A stretch of DNA of 64,000 bases from Eisenbergiella porci (lineage in GTDB: Bacteria; Bacillota; Clostridia; Lachnospirales; Lachnospiraceae). The stretch covers positions 1-64,000 of the forward strand of contig NZ_VUMI01000027.1 in NCBI RefSeq assembly GCF_009696275.1. Reading direction: 5' to 3'. Under the pieces are notes generated by a model that was not told the origin of the DNA, did no database searches, and saw only the letters and a list, made by a program, of their open reading frames with translations. Both the position numbers and the translations under genes were made by a program. This document shows positions 38,090 through 47,202 of this stretch, piece by piece (position 1 is the first letter of the stretch; each line of letters begins with the position of its first letter).

Positions 38090-39808
38090 ATGAAAAAGAA
38101 TCAACTGACAGCGCTTCTTTTAACTGCCGCCATGTCCCTCTCCCTTTTGGCAGGCTGCGGGAACAGCGCGGATACCAGCACTCCGCCCGCAGGCACCGCT
38201 TCCGGGACAGAAGGCTCTGCCGCAGCGGCAGACGACGGAACCATAAAGGAATTTACTGCATTTTTTGCAGTTCCGGGTACGGAAATCAACGATGACAACG
38301 AAATACAGGCTGAAATTGCCAAAATCACAGGCGCTAAAGTCAAAGAAACCTGGCTGACAGGCCAGACCGCACAGGAAGCTGTGGGGACCATGATTGCCGG
38401 CGGTGAATACCCTGACTTCATAGACGGCAGCGACGGACAGATTCAGCTGTATGAGGCAGGCGCCCTGGTTGCCCTGGATGATTACCTGGATAAATATCCC
38501 AACATCAAGAATTTCTACTCCGATGCGGAATGGGATAAGGTACGCCAGGACGACGGTAAGATTTACTGGATTCCCCAGTTCGGAAACGTCTGGGAAAAGG
38601 ACATGAGCGCCGTACACGGCGATGAAGCTTTCTGGATTCAGACCCGTGTCCTGAAATGGGCGGATTATCCTGAAATCAAGACCATGGATCAGTATTTTGA
38701 CCTGATTGAGCGTTACAATGAAGCCAATCCCACCATGGAAGACGGTACGGCAAATATCCCTTATACCATCCTCTGCGATGACTGGAGATATTTCTGCCTT
38801 GAAAACGCGCCCCAGTTCCTGGACGGCCATCCCAATGACGGATCCGTTATCGTAGATACAGAAACCATGAAAATTGTGGACTATAACACCACTCCTACCG
38901 CAAAAAGATACTTCCAGAAGCTGAATGAAGAATTCCAGAAGGGCATCGTGGATCCGGAATCCTTTACCCAGACCTATGATGAATATATTGCAAAGCTTTC
39001 CACCGGCCGTGTGCTGGGTATGATTGACCAGTGGTGGAACTTCGCTTACTCCGTTAATGATTCCTTAAAACAGCAGGGACTTGACAAGCAGGGCTGTGAC
39101 TACGTTCCGCTGCCCATCACCATTTCCGAAGATATTAAAAACATGTGGCATACCTCCGACGGCGCATTAAATGTGGCAAACGGCCTTGGCATAACCACAA
39201 GCTGCAAGGATGTGGAAGGCGCGCTGCAGTTCATCAATGACCTGCTCAGCCCTGAAGTCCTTACCCTGCGCAACTGGGGTATGGAAGGCGCAGACTATAA
39301 CGTAGATGAAAACGGCCTGTTTTACAAAACAGAGGAAATGCGCGTTAACGCATCTGACCCTGCTTACAAAGCATCCCACTTATGTACTTATTCCTACTTC
39401 CCCAACTACAGCGGCATGAGCCAGGACGGCATCAACGCTGCAACTCCTTCCGAACAGCCCCAGGAATTCCTGGACGGCTTACAGGCGGATGTGAGGGAAT
39501 GCCTGGAGGCCTATGGCTGCTCCACTTATGTGGAAATGATTGGAACCAACACGTCTCCCGGACCCTGGTATCCTATGTACTCTTACAGCAATACAATGAC
39601 CACTTCCACCCCCGGCGGCACAGCCTGGACGAAGATGGGCGAAATCAAGCACGAATACCTTCCCAAGGTAGTTATGGCTTCCGATTTTGAAAGCGCCTGG
39701 GAAGAATATCTGAAGGTTTACTCCGACTGCAAGCCCGAAGATTTCCTTTCGGAAATGCAGACTGAGCTGGACAGAAGAATCCAGCTGGCAAAGGACAACG
39801 GAGAATAA
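38090..39808 (+). CDS. Second sugar-binding lipoprotein of an ABC importer
   Basis: A 572-aa solute-binding lipoprotein: signal peptide with lipobox LLAGCGNSA (Cys near residue 23), Ala/Gly/Ser-rich linker and a large binding fold. It resembles the lipoprotein of the 24-28 kb importer in size and class but is clearly divergent, so a different chain length or decoration is likely. AGGAGG precedes the start. First gene of an operon with two permeases and a GH8 enzyme, which points to xylo-oligosaccharides as ligand. Likely induced by the two-component system upstream. Confidence 0.93.
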   Translation: MKKNQLTALLLTAAMSLSLLAGCGNSADTSTPPAGTASGTEGSAAAADDGTIKEFTAFFAVPGTEINDDNEIQAEIAKITGAKVKETWLTGQTAQEAVGTMIAGGEYPDFIDGSDGQIQLYEAGALVALDDYLDKYPNIKNFYSDAEWDKVRQDDGKIYWIPQFGNVWEKDMSAVHGDEAFWIQTRVLKWADYPEIKTMDQYFDLIERYNEANPTMEDGTANIPYTILCDDWRYFCLENAPQFLDGHPNDGSVIVDTETMKIVDYNTTPTAKRYFQKLNEEFQKGIVDPESFTQTYDEYIAKLSTGRVLGMIDQWWNFAYSVNDSLKQQGLDKQGCDYVPLPITISEDIKNMWHTSDGALNVANGLGITTSCKDVEGALQFINDLLSPEVLTLRNWGMEGADYNVDENGLFYKTEEMRVNASDPAYKASHLCTYSYFPNYSGMSQDGINAATPSEQPQEFLDGLQADVRECLEAYGCSTYVEMIGTNTSPGPWYPMYSYSNTMTTSTPGGTAWTKMGEIKHEYLPKVVMASDFESAWEEYLKVYSDCKPEDFLSEMQTELDRRIQLAKDNGE

Positions 39809-39888
39809 TAAATATCAGGCAACTGCCTGCAGGCAGCGGCGGTTACGTCAAGTGATTGCGGCTGCCTGCCGCATGTAAAGGAGTTAAA

Positions 39889-40833
39889 ATGGCAGCAAAG
39901 GGAATAAGAAAAAACAAGAAGAAAACACAGATTACATGGAAAGAAATAAATCGGCAGAAGGTCCTGATTTTCTGGGCCGCAGTTTTCGTAATATACGGCT
40001 TTATCTTCTGCTATCTGCCTCTGGGCGGCTGGCTGATGGCTTTTCAGAATTATAAACCAAAGGACGGCCTTCTGCATTCCCAGTTTGTAGGGCTGGCAAA
40101 GTTCCAGCAGCTTTTTTCAGATGCCACCTTCCTGCGGGTCATCCGGAACACCCTGGCCATGGGAATCATCAACCTGGTCTTTACCTTTGTTATGGCAATT
40201 GTCTTTGCCATTTTACTCAATGAGGTCAGATCTCGTTCCGGCAAAAAAGTGGTTCAGACGATCTCCTACCTGCCCCATTTTCTTTCCTGGATTATCGTTA
40301 CGGGCATTCTCCACGACGCCCTTTCAGGAACCGGCATCGTAAACGAGCTGCTGTTAAAATTCCACATTCTGGACCAGCCGCTGAATTTCTTTGCCTACCC
40401 AAAATACTTCTGGTGGATCGTCGCCTTCGCCAACGTGTGGAAGGAAACCGGATGGAACGCCATCATCTACTTATCCGCCATTACGGCCATCGATCCTTCG
40501 CTTTATGAAGCCGCTTCCATCGACGGCGCCGGACGCTGGGCCAAAATCAGGCATATCACCTTCCCCGGAATCAAGCCGACCATCATGATACTTCTTCTGA
40601 TGAATGTGGGAAATGTGCTCAATGCCGGATTTGAAGTTCAGTACCTGCTGGGCAACGGGCTTGTGCAGAGCGTATCCCAGACCATTGATATCTACGTGCT
40701 CAAGTGGGGCATCAGCCAGGGCGACTATGCGATTGGTACCGCAGCCGGTATTTTCAAGAGCGTGGTCAGTATCATACTGATTGTAGTTGCAAACCAGATA
40801 GCGAAGCATACCGGCGAAGAGCGGCTGTTCTAG
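39889..40833 (+). CDS. Sugar ABC importer permease (LplB type)
   Basis: A 314-aa membrane subunit with six predicted helices and an ATPase-contact loop at LYEAASIDGAGRWAKIRHITFPG. IYGFIFCYLPLGGWLMAFQNY is typical of the first helix in LplB-type proteins. ATG 39889 follows AAAGGAG; eleven upstream codons in frame have no ribosome site. Works with the next permease and the preceding lipoprotein. Confidence 0.92.
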   Translation: MAAKGIRKNKKKTQITWKEINRQKVLIFWAAVFVIYGFIFCYLPLGGWLMAFQNYKPKDGLLHSQFVGLAKFQQLFSDATFLRVIRNTLAMGIINLVFTFVMAIVFAILLNEVRSRSGKKVVQTISYLPHFLSWIIVTGILHDALSGTGIVNELLLKFHILDQPLNFFAYPKYFWWIVAFANVWKETGWNAIIYLSAITAIDPSLYEAASIDGAGRWAKIRHITFPGIKPTIMILLLMNVGNVLNAGFEVQYLLGNGLVQSVSQTIDIYVLKWGISQGDYAIGTAAGIFKSVVSIILIVVANQIAKHTGEERLF

Positions 40834-40849
40834 GGGGGTGAAGGAAAAA

Positions 40850-41773
40850 ATGGCAAAACTAAAAGAATACGAATCCAAAAGTGTAAAATATAATACCTTG
40901 GTATCTGATAAGATTTTTACCGTAATCAATACCCTGTTTATGATCGCATTTGTAGTCATCACCCTGTATCCGGTGCTGAACACCCTGGCAATCTCGTTAA
41001 ATGACGGCACCGATGCCCTGCGCGGCGGAATTTATCTGTTCCCCAGGAAGTGGACCCTGCAGAATTACAAAACGGTTATCCATAAAAACAACCTGATAAA
41101 CGGCGCCGTTGTTTCCGTTGCCCGTACCTTTATCGGTACGCTGACGTCCCTGGCCGCCAACGCTCTCCTGGCCTTCATCGTCAGCCGGAAGCGTTTCCTG
41201 TTCAAAAGCCAGCTTTCCCTGTTCTGGGTGGTTACCATGTATGTTAACGGCGGCCTGATTCCTGTGTTCCTGCTTTATAAGGGACTGAACCTGACCAACA
41301 GCTTCTGGGTATATATCGTGCCCGGTATGCTCAGCGCTTTCAACATGCTGGTTATCCGAACCTACATGACAGGAATTCCGGACAGCCTGGAGGAATCCGC
41401 CCAGCTGGACGGCGCAGGCTACATGACTATTTTCATAAAAATCGTTTCACCGCTGTGCAAGCCGGTATACGCCACTGTCGCGCTGTTTGTGGCGGTAGGC
41501 CAGTGGAACTCCTGGTTCGACGCCATGCTGTACAACAGAATGAGCGACCAGTACACCACCCTCCAGTATGAGCTGATGAAGCTGCTCTCCTCCGTAACCA
41601 ACCAGGGGGCAAGCGCCGAATCCATGAAAAACGCCACAGCGGCAAGCGCTGTAACCCCTACCTCGGTACGTGCGGCAGCCACCATACTTACCATGCTCCC
41701 CATTGTCTGCCTGTATCCCTTTTTACAAAGATATTTTATTACGGGGCTTACCATCGGCGGCGTAAAGGAGTAA
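40850..41773 (+). CDS. Sugar ABC importer permease (YtcP type)
   Basis: A 307-aa partner permease with six helices and contact loop LEESAQLDGAGYMTIFIKIVSP. It ends GLTIGGVKE as is usual for this type. I chose ATG 40850 after GTGAAGG; a GTG at 40838 is in frame but abuts the G-rich tract. No ATPase gene follows, so a shared ATPase is expected. Confidence 0.9.
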   Translation: MAKLKEYESKSVKYNTLVSDKIFTVINTLFMIAFVVITLYPVLNTLAISLNDGTDALRGGIYLFPRKWTLQNYKTVIHKNNLINGAVVSVARTFIGTLTSLAANALLAFIVSRKRFLFKSQLSLFWVVTMYVNGGLIPVFLLYKGLNLTNSFWVYIVPGMLSAFNMLVIRTYMTGIPDSLEESAQLDGAGYMTIFIKIVSPLCKPVYATVALFVAVGQWNSWFDAMLYNRMSDQYTTLQYELMKLLSSVTNQGASAESMKNATAASAVTPTSVRAAATILTMLPIVCLYPFLQRYFITGLTIGGVKE

Positions 41774-41814
41774 AATAGCTTATGTTGTAGTTTACAGTAT
41801 GGACTCACATTTTA

Positions 41815-41901
41815 CCGCAAAACAAGGAGGAAATTCCTCTGCTCGTCAGAGGACAAATTTCTAAAGAAATTGCATTTTGCTCCGCAAAACTAGGAGGAAT
41901 T
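41815..41901 (+). repeat. Duplicated leader/ribosome-site repeat before GH8
   Basis: CCGCAAAACAAGGAGGAAAT (41815-41834) and CCGCAAAACTAGGAGGAATT (41882-41901) match at 18 of 20 positions, 67 bases apart, each preceded by a CATTTT-like stretch. Only the second is positioned to serve the GH8 start. Between them lies a small CCTCTG/CAGAGG hairpin. The first copy has no reading frame after it. Confidence 0.7.
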
Positions 41902-41904
41902 ATT

Positions 41905-43077
41905 ATGTCGGGCGCATTTGAAACAGGAATCTACAGAAATGTATTTGCTGAATGCGGACTGCCGGAGGAGGAAATTGAGAAAAGGGTCAGGGATTCTTTC
42001 CGGACCATGTTCTACGGCAGTGAGGAAGAACGGATTTACCACGAAGTTGGTGCGGATATGGGTTATCTTACCGACACCGGCAACAACGATGTACGCACGG
42101 AAGGCATGTCCTACGGAATGATGATGTGCGTACAGCTCGACAAAAAGGAGGAATTCGACCGGATTTGGAAATGGACGAAAACCTACATGTATATGGATGC
42201 CGAGACACTGAAAAACGCGCCCCACGGCAGCAGTCGGAATGAAGGCTATTTTGCCTGGTCCTGCGCGCTTGACGGCACGAAAAACGCCTGGGGCCCGGCG
42301 CCGGACGGGGAAGAATTTTTTGCCATGGCGCTTTTCTTCGCTTCCCACCGCTGGGGAGACGGCGAAGGGATTTTCAATTATTCCGCCCAGGCGCGCACGC
42401 TGCTCCACGACTGTATACATAAAGGGGAACAGCCCGGCACCGGAAAGCCTATGTGGGACCCGCAGAACCATCTGATCAAATTCATTACGGAATGCGATTT
42501 TTCAGACCCTTCCTATCACCTGCCCCATTTTTATGAGCTGTTCGCACTCTGGGCAGAGGAAGAGGATCGGCCTTTCTGGAAACAGGCTGCCGCCGCAAGC
42601 CGGGAATATCTGAAGAAGGCCTGCCACCCTGTTACCGGGCTGTGCGCCGAATACGCGGAATATGACGGGACTCCCGTGAGGAGCCAGCCGGGACAGAAAG
42701 ACCGCCATGACTGGTATTACAGCGATGCCTACCGCACCATCGCCAACATCGGCCTGGACTACCTGTGGTTTGCCTGCGATCCATGGGAGAAGGAAAACGC
42801 GGACAGGCTGCAGACCTTTTATTATGAAACGGCACGGGACAATCAGGACGGCGTGTTTCTCATAGACGGCACTCCGGTGGATAAAAAAGCGCTTCACCCT
42901 GTTGCAGTCATTGCCACTAACGCCCAGGCTTCCCTGGCTTCAGACGGAAAGTATGCAAGGGATTGTGTTATGAAGTTCTGGAATACACCGCTGCGTACAG
43001 GTGACAGACGGTATTATGACAATTGCCTGTATCTGTTCGCACTGCTGGCCCTGAGCGGGAAATACAGGGTTTGGTGA
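41905..43077 (+). CDS. GH8 reducing-end xylose-releasing exo-oligoxylanase
   Basis: A 390-aa cytoplasmic GH8 enzyme without signal peptide. The catalytic acid Glu is in NNDVRTEGMSYGMMM and the base region is PAPDGEEFFAMAL. HRWGDGEGIFNYSAQA and DWYYSDAYRTIANIGLDY are typical of the Rex branch. Such enzymes cut xylose from the reducing end of xylo-oligosaccharides of three or more units, the complement to GH39 and GH120 enzymes acting from the other end. AGGAGG precedes the start. Last gene of the second importer operon, followed by a strong terminator. Confidence 0.93.
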   Translation: MSGAFETGIYRNVFAECGLPEEEIEKRVRDSFRTMFYGSEEERIYHEVGADMGYLTDTGNNDVRTEGMSYGMMMCVQLDKKEEFDRIWKWTKTYMYMDAETLKNAPHGSSRNEGYFAWSCALDGTKNAWGPAPDGEEFFAMALFFASHRWGDGEGIFNYSAQARTLLHDCIHKGEQPGTGKPMWDPQNHLIKFITECDFSDPSYHLPHFYELFALWAEEEDRPFWKQAAAASREYLKKACHPVTGLCAEYAEYDGTPVRSQPGQKDRHDWYYSDAYRTIANIGLDYLWFACDPWEKENADRLQTFYYETARDNQDGVFLIDGTPVDKKALHPVAVIATNAQASLASDGKYARDCVMKFWNTPLRTGDRRYYDNCLYLFALLALSGKYRVW

Positions 43078-43161
43078 CAGCGGGACGGCTGAGAAAAGTT
43101 TACGGGTGCCTGAAAGTATACTTCATGGCATGCAGAGATATAAAATATAGAAAAAGAAACG

Positions 43162-43205
43162 GCAGCCCTGGCAATGGAAAAACAGCCAGGGCTGCTGTTA
43201 TTTTT
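43162..43205 (+). terminator. Terminator of the importer-GH8 operon
   Basis: Perfect 11-bp stem (GCAGCCCTGGC with GCCAGGGCTGC) followed by TGTTATTTTT. Confidence 0.9.
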
Positions 43206-43277
43206 ATATCTTGTATATATTTATTTTACAGACCAAAATCGTTTTATAGGCCTTTACCAGTGTTTAAAGAATATATT

Positions 43278-44048
43278 TCAGCGGATAGGTTTATCAGAAA
43301 CAAAGCAGGCAAGGTCAAGTGCCATCATAAAATATCGAGGGTCGTGTTGTGAACCGTTATTGCCTAATTCAGACCGCGGATCCCATTCGGGGGCATCTAA
43401 AAGGTCGCCGCTTTTCAAAAAATTGTAGAACTCCACACCTCGGAAATCACACACAGCCTGAACAGACGCACATTCCATCTCCACAGCGATACAGCCGTCT
43501 TGTTTACGCTTTTCAAAGTTACCTCTTGTTTCGCGGTAAATGGCATCGGTAGTCCATGTTTTCCCAAGAACATACGGAATACCTGCCTGTTTCATAAAGT
43601 CGGCTACAACATGGGAATTTTTGAGGGTAATATAATCGGCGGCAGGAGCATAATGATAGGAGGTTCCTTCGTCACGGTAAGCCTCTGTCGGAATCACAAT
43701 TTTCCCTCTTGCGATATCCTTATCAAGACAGCCTGAGCCGCCGAACATAATGATTTTATCCGTATCAACCTTCGACAGAGCCTCCTCAACAAGACCTACC
43801 GCACCAGGACCACCTATATATGTCTTGTAGAATCCGATCTTTTTGCCCTTATAGTCTATCTGATAAACAGGTGTAAGTCCCGTAGCAGAGAACAGCGTCT
43901 CAATCTGCGTGCAGTTGAAATGTTCCTTTATGTATTCCTCGATGATATATGAAAATGTGATAATCATCACATCGACTGAAGGTATACCTGCATTTCTCTG
44001 CGGCTCGATAATAGCCTCCGTTTGATTGTCGAAAGAATCTGTTATCAT
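43278..44048 (-). CDS. Nucleoside phosphorylase family protein
   Basis: A 256-aa member of the PNP/UDP phosphorylase family, which splits purine or uridine nucleosides with phosphate. GGPGAVGLVEEAL, IIMFGGSGCLDK, IPTEAYRDEGTSYHY and CIAVEMECASVQAVCDF are the family blocks, with the ribose-binding Met-Glu pair in EMECAS. AAAGGAAA lies before the start. Codon use is more AT-rich than the glycan genes around it. It stands alone next to a relic and has no visible link to xylan metabolism. Uridine versus purine specificity not decidable. Confidence 0.85.
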   Translation of the reverse strand: MITDSFDNQTEAIIEPQRNAGIPSVDVMIITFSYIIEEYIKEHFNCTQIETLFSATGLTPVYQIDYKGKKIGFYKTYIGGPGAVGLVEEALSKVDTDKIIMFGGSGCLDKDIARGKIVIPTEAYRDEGTSYHYAPAADYITLKNSHVVADFMKQAGIPYVLGKTWTTDAIYRETRGNFEKRKQDGCIAVEMECASVQAVCDFRGVEFYNFLKSGDLLDAPEWDPRSELGNNGSQHDPRYFMMALDLACFVSDKPIR

Positions 44049-44105
44049 TTTAGCGTTTTCCTTTCATAAACTCCATTTTGTCGGTTCCTTATATATATTT
44101 TACCA

Positions 44106-44407
44106 TCAGGCTGTAAATTTTTCTATCATTTCTCCGCCTTTTGATAAACTTTTTATATCGTTTTTTAACAAGAAGGCATATCTGGCAAAATGCTCACACG
44201 CTAAAAGGAATATCATACCCTTTTTGAACAGAGAACGGCACGACCTGATCAATAACTTCCAATGCACCATTTCGTCCACATTTCTCCGGCGTACCTCCCG
44301 CATTTCCTCGAACGCCCTTTCCGGAATAAACCTTGCCGCAAATCCGACCATGGCATCCGGAATCGGAATGAACAGGCGAATATTAATATTCTTAACTGCT
44401 CATCCAT
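44106..44407 (-). pseudogene. Small hypothetical protein gene with one-base frameshift
   Basis: AGGAG seven bases before ATG 44407 starts MDEQLR. The frame then breaks, and an adjacent frame continues as NIRLFIPIPDAMVGFAAR to the stop at 44106. One missing A after the AGA codon near 44388 would restore a continuous protein of about 100 residues. I do not recognise the family. Product role unknown. Confidence 0.55.
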
Positions 44408-44494
44408 AGCCAATCTCCTTTTTTTGAAACAGTCCGGACGAATCTGTACTGTTACTCTATTTTTTCTATATTTCTTCTATTTCAGCTGGGCGAT

Positions 44495-45187
44495 AGCCTG
44501 TTCCGCGGCATTCTCCAATGGGGTGTCCGCTGCTATTCCTCAGAAGATTTATATAACTGGAAGGACGAGGGACTGCTGATTCCGCCTGATACCCAGGACA
44601 CCGGCTCTCTCCTGCCCCCTTCCTCCAAAGCAGAACGGCCGCACATTATATATAATGAAGAAACAGGAAAATACGTCTGTTGGATGAAGGTCATACGAAA
44701 GGAAGAACAACTGGCTCTCATCCTGACGTCGGACAGCTTCTTTGGTCCATACGCTGTCATCCAAAACGGCATACGCCCTTTGGGAATGTGCATGGGGGAT
44801 TTTGATCTGGTAAAATTGCCTGACGGCCGTGCCTGCTGCTATTTCGAACGGGTACATAAGGAAATTATCTGTGCGGAGCTTACCACGGACTATACGGATG
44901 TTACCGGTTTTTACACCGCACATTTTCCCCACGATAATCCTCCCTATGTAAGGGAAGCCCCTGCTTATTTTACGAAAGCCTTTGACAGTGGAGAAGCCTA
45001 TCGAAAAATCAAACATAATTTTGAATGGAGTTTTTCCGACGACCCGGAACTGAAAAGCAATATTAACTGGAGTGTTCCGGCGCCGGATACCTCCCTGGCC
45101 GGTTATGTATGGCTCCCTGTTTCCTTTGAGCAGGGCCTGCCTGTACTTCATTGGTATGACGAATGGCGGATTGAAAATTTTGAATGA
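44495..45187 (+). pseudogene. GH43-like glycosidase fragment
   Basis: No start is present. Reading begins in the propeller at ILQWGVRCYSSEDLYNW and continues through ERPHIIYNEETGKYVCWMK, FDLVKLPDGRACCYFERV and REAPAYF (site of the acid Glu). Then it passes abruptly to a C-terminal stretch (DPELKSNINWSVPAPDTSLA to WYDEWRIENFE). The N-terminal base-Asp blade and a middle stretch of about 60-100 residues are missing. A decayed family 43-type enzyme ending at a terminator. Confidence 0.75.
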
Positions 45188-45196
45188 GCCGTAAAA

Positions 45197-45235
45197 GAGG
45201 CTGCGCACTTTTCCGTGCCGCAGCCTCAGTTCTTT
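45197..45235 (+). terminator. Terminator after the GH43-like fragment
   Basis: GAGGCTGCG (45197-45205) and CGCAGCCTC (45219-45227) form a perfect 9-bp stem, followed by AGTTCTTTTT. Confidence 0.8.
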
Positions 45236-45243
45236 TTATGTAT

Positions 45244-45572
45244 CTATTCCTGTTTGATTAAAATCGGCATAAAAATACCGCCCTGTGCACTTCGCGCCTT
45301 GAAGTGGCAATACTCCCCCGTCACCATATCATACATAACGGTGCGGAAGGATAACTGATATCCACGGTGCCAATACAGCCATTGGAATCGTTTTCTTTGG
45401 AAAGGAAAATCACTTCTCCCTTTTCATCCATGATCAGCTTGTGGGCCGCAATTACATGACGATAACTCATGTTACACAAAAATACGTAATCCGCGCCGCC
45501 GATGGTCTTCGCCTTTTTTAAAGGCTCCATATTACAGCCAATTCTAATATCACAATAAAATATTTCTGCCAA
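45244..45572 (-). pseudogene. Fragment of DUF4965 (glutaminase A-like) protein with foreign tail
   Basis: From 45572 the frame reads EPLKKAKTIGGADYVFLCNM, SYRHVIAAHKLIMDEKGEV and IFLSKENDSNGCIGTVDISYPS. This is the well-conserved core of DUF4965/GtaA-type proteins, most of which is missing on both sides. It stops at 45321. A different frame then supplies YDMVTGEYCHFKARSAQGG and ends at 45244, looking like the C-terminus of another protein or the same gene after a deletion. Non-functional. Confidence 0.65.
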
Positions 45573-45640
45573 CTTTCATCCATATAAATAATGCACAATT
45601 AATTCTGATTTCTCTACACACTTTTAACAAAACCGAATAC

Positions 45641-46780
45641 TTGAACGGCACTTACCAGATCAATGAACTGGCAAATGTTATTTTTATCATTATCCTTGCT
45701 GCGGCGCTGCTCATCATTGCACTTATGCTCCCTGTCTGCCGGAGAACCTTCCGTCCGCTACGAAACATGATAACAGAAATCAAGCAGAAAGCAATGCTGG
45801 AGGATGACGGCTACGATGAAGTACAATATTTAAACCTATATTATGAAAAACTGTCGGATAATATCAGGCAGTTGAATTACAGGGAAGAAAAGAGCTTTAT
45901 TGTAAAAAACCTCCTGGTAGGCAGCCAGGGTCAGATTATCCAGTCACTTTTGCTGAAAAACCATGTCACTGATGAAAACAGAAGCTATTATGCCATCGCC
46001 GCTTATCTATCCGCCCCGGAAGAAGAGCCGTTAAGCATGCAGGCCTATGATATGCTCAAGGACACAGTAAGCGAGATTTACAGCACGGCGCTGGGCCAGG
46101 CAGGGCACTGTACTTATTTTGAAACCGGCCTCCGCCGTATGCTTTTTATTATATCGGAAACTGAAGATCACAAACCGGAGGAAACACAGCTCCTTCAGAT
46201 ACTGGAGCATACCGGCTGCTCCGTGGAAGAACTGACCTACAACAAGGTCACCACTCTTCTGTCCCAAAAGGCGGAAAACGGCCATACCCCCTGCGTCGGT
46301 CTGGTAAAGGATCTGGAAAACCGTCTGAAAACCAGACTTATCCTGGAAGAATACCAGGGAACCGGCCTGCCGGAATCCCCGAAGGCTGCGACAGATACAG
46401 AAAAAATCACAAAGGAAATCATGGAAGCTGTAAAAAAAGGGAAAAAAGCGGACTACGAACTTCTGCTGGCGCGCCTGCTTCACAGCTGCAGGGACATGAC
46501 CTACGAAGCTTTTTCCAACACTATTCTGAATGCTGCGGAAAAAATCATCCGGATCCGCCGGGAAACCGCTGCTGTAAACGGAGAGTTCCCCAAACAGCGG
46601 GATAAATTAAAGGAGCAGTTTGAAAAGCTTTCCTCCCGCCAGGAGCTTCTTGGCTGGCTGCTCTCTCTGTTTGACGCGGCCTGCCATTCCACAGCAGCAC
46701 AAATGGAAGAAGCCACCGCTTTGTACCGTTGCCGTTATAAATTATACACCGAAGGGAAGAATACCAATGAAAGATTATGA
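45641..46780 (+). pseudogene. Truncated membrane AraC-type regulator
   Basis: About 380 codons without a proper start. A single membrane helix (FIIILAAALLIIALMLPV) leads into the linker and middle region typical of membrane AraC-type sensors (FRPLRNMITEIKQKA, REEKSFIVKNLLVGSQG). The extracellular sensor on the N-terminal side and the whole AraC DNA-binding domain on the C-terminal side are missing. The frame ends in NTNERL, overlapping the start of the next relic. Confidence 0.75.
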
Positions 46781-47063
46781 CTTACCTCTGTCAAACATCA
46801 TACGCGACCGAGGAATGATGAATATTTTCCGCTCCGTCGGCTGCATCGGAAACAGAACTGCTATGTAATGAACTGTATTCCTATGCGCCGCTCTACGACG
46901 AGGCTTTCCGGAAAAATATTTCTGCGGCCACATGAACGCCAAGGGATACCTGCTGACAGCACATTTTTTTATGACTTATATTGACTGTATTATCAGACAC
47001 AAACCGGAGGACTTTACATATATACAGTTTATTGGAAGCAGTTTCAGATCGTATGCAGAATAA
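46767..47063 (+). pseudogene. SGNH/GDSL esterase remnant with large deletion
   Basis: Starts MKDYDLPLSNIIRDRGMMNI and FRSVGCIG, which in intact relatives leads to the GDS nucleophile motif. Here it jumps to a near-C-terminal stretch (NELYSYAPLYDEAFRK), then after a one-base slip in an A run (near 46915) continues CGHMNAKGYLLTAHFFMTYI to IQFIGSSFRSYAE. Some 150-200 residues, including the nucleophile, are absent. Confidence 0.65.
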
Positions 47064-47149
47064 AACAGCCGCCAGACAGACGATACTATAGATAAATACT
47101 GTTGATAGATTGATGCTATGGATAAGAGCGATACTTAGATAAAAGCTGC

Positions 47150-47188
47150 TTGACACTCCATACTGTAACTGCTATTATTACAGTATGG
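47150..47188 (+). promoter_or_regulatory. msrAB promoter overlapped by an 11-bp palindrome
   Basis: TTGACA (47150-47155), 17 bases, TATTAT (47173-47178). CCATACTGTAA (47158-47168) and TTACAGTATGG (47178-47188) form a perfect inverted repeat with a nine-base centre, spanning the spacer and the -10 box. This looks like a repressor or MerR-like activator site. Confidence 0.8.
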
Positions 47189-47202
47189 AGTGAGGGATTC
47201 TT

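Noticed and set aside
38023-38295. A 90-codon frame covering the structured leader and lipoprotein start
   Set aside because: It overlaps the signal-peptide coding region in another frame and has no Shine-Dalgarno sequence.
41815-41901. The two-copy leader repeat as a CRISPR-like array
   Set aside because: Only two copies and each contains a ribosome site; the spacing unit is not repeated further.
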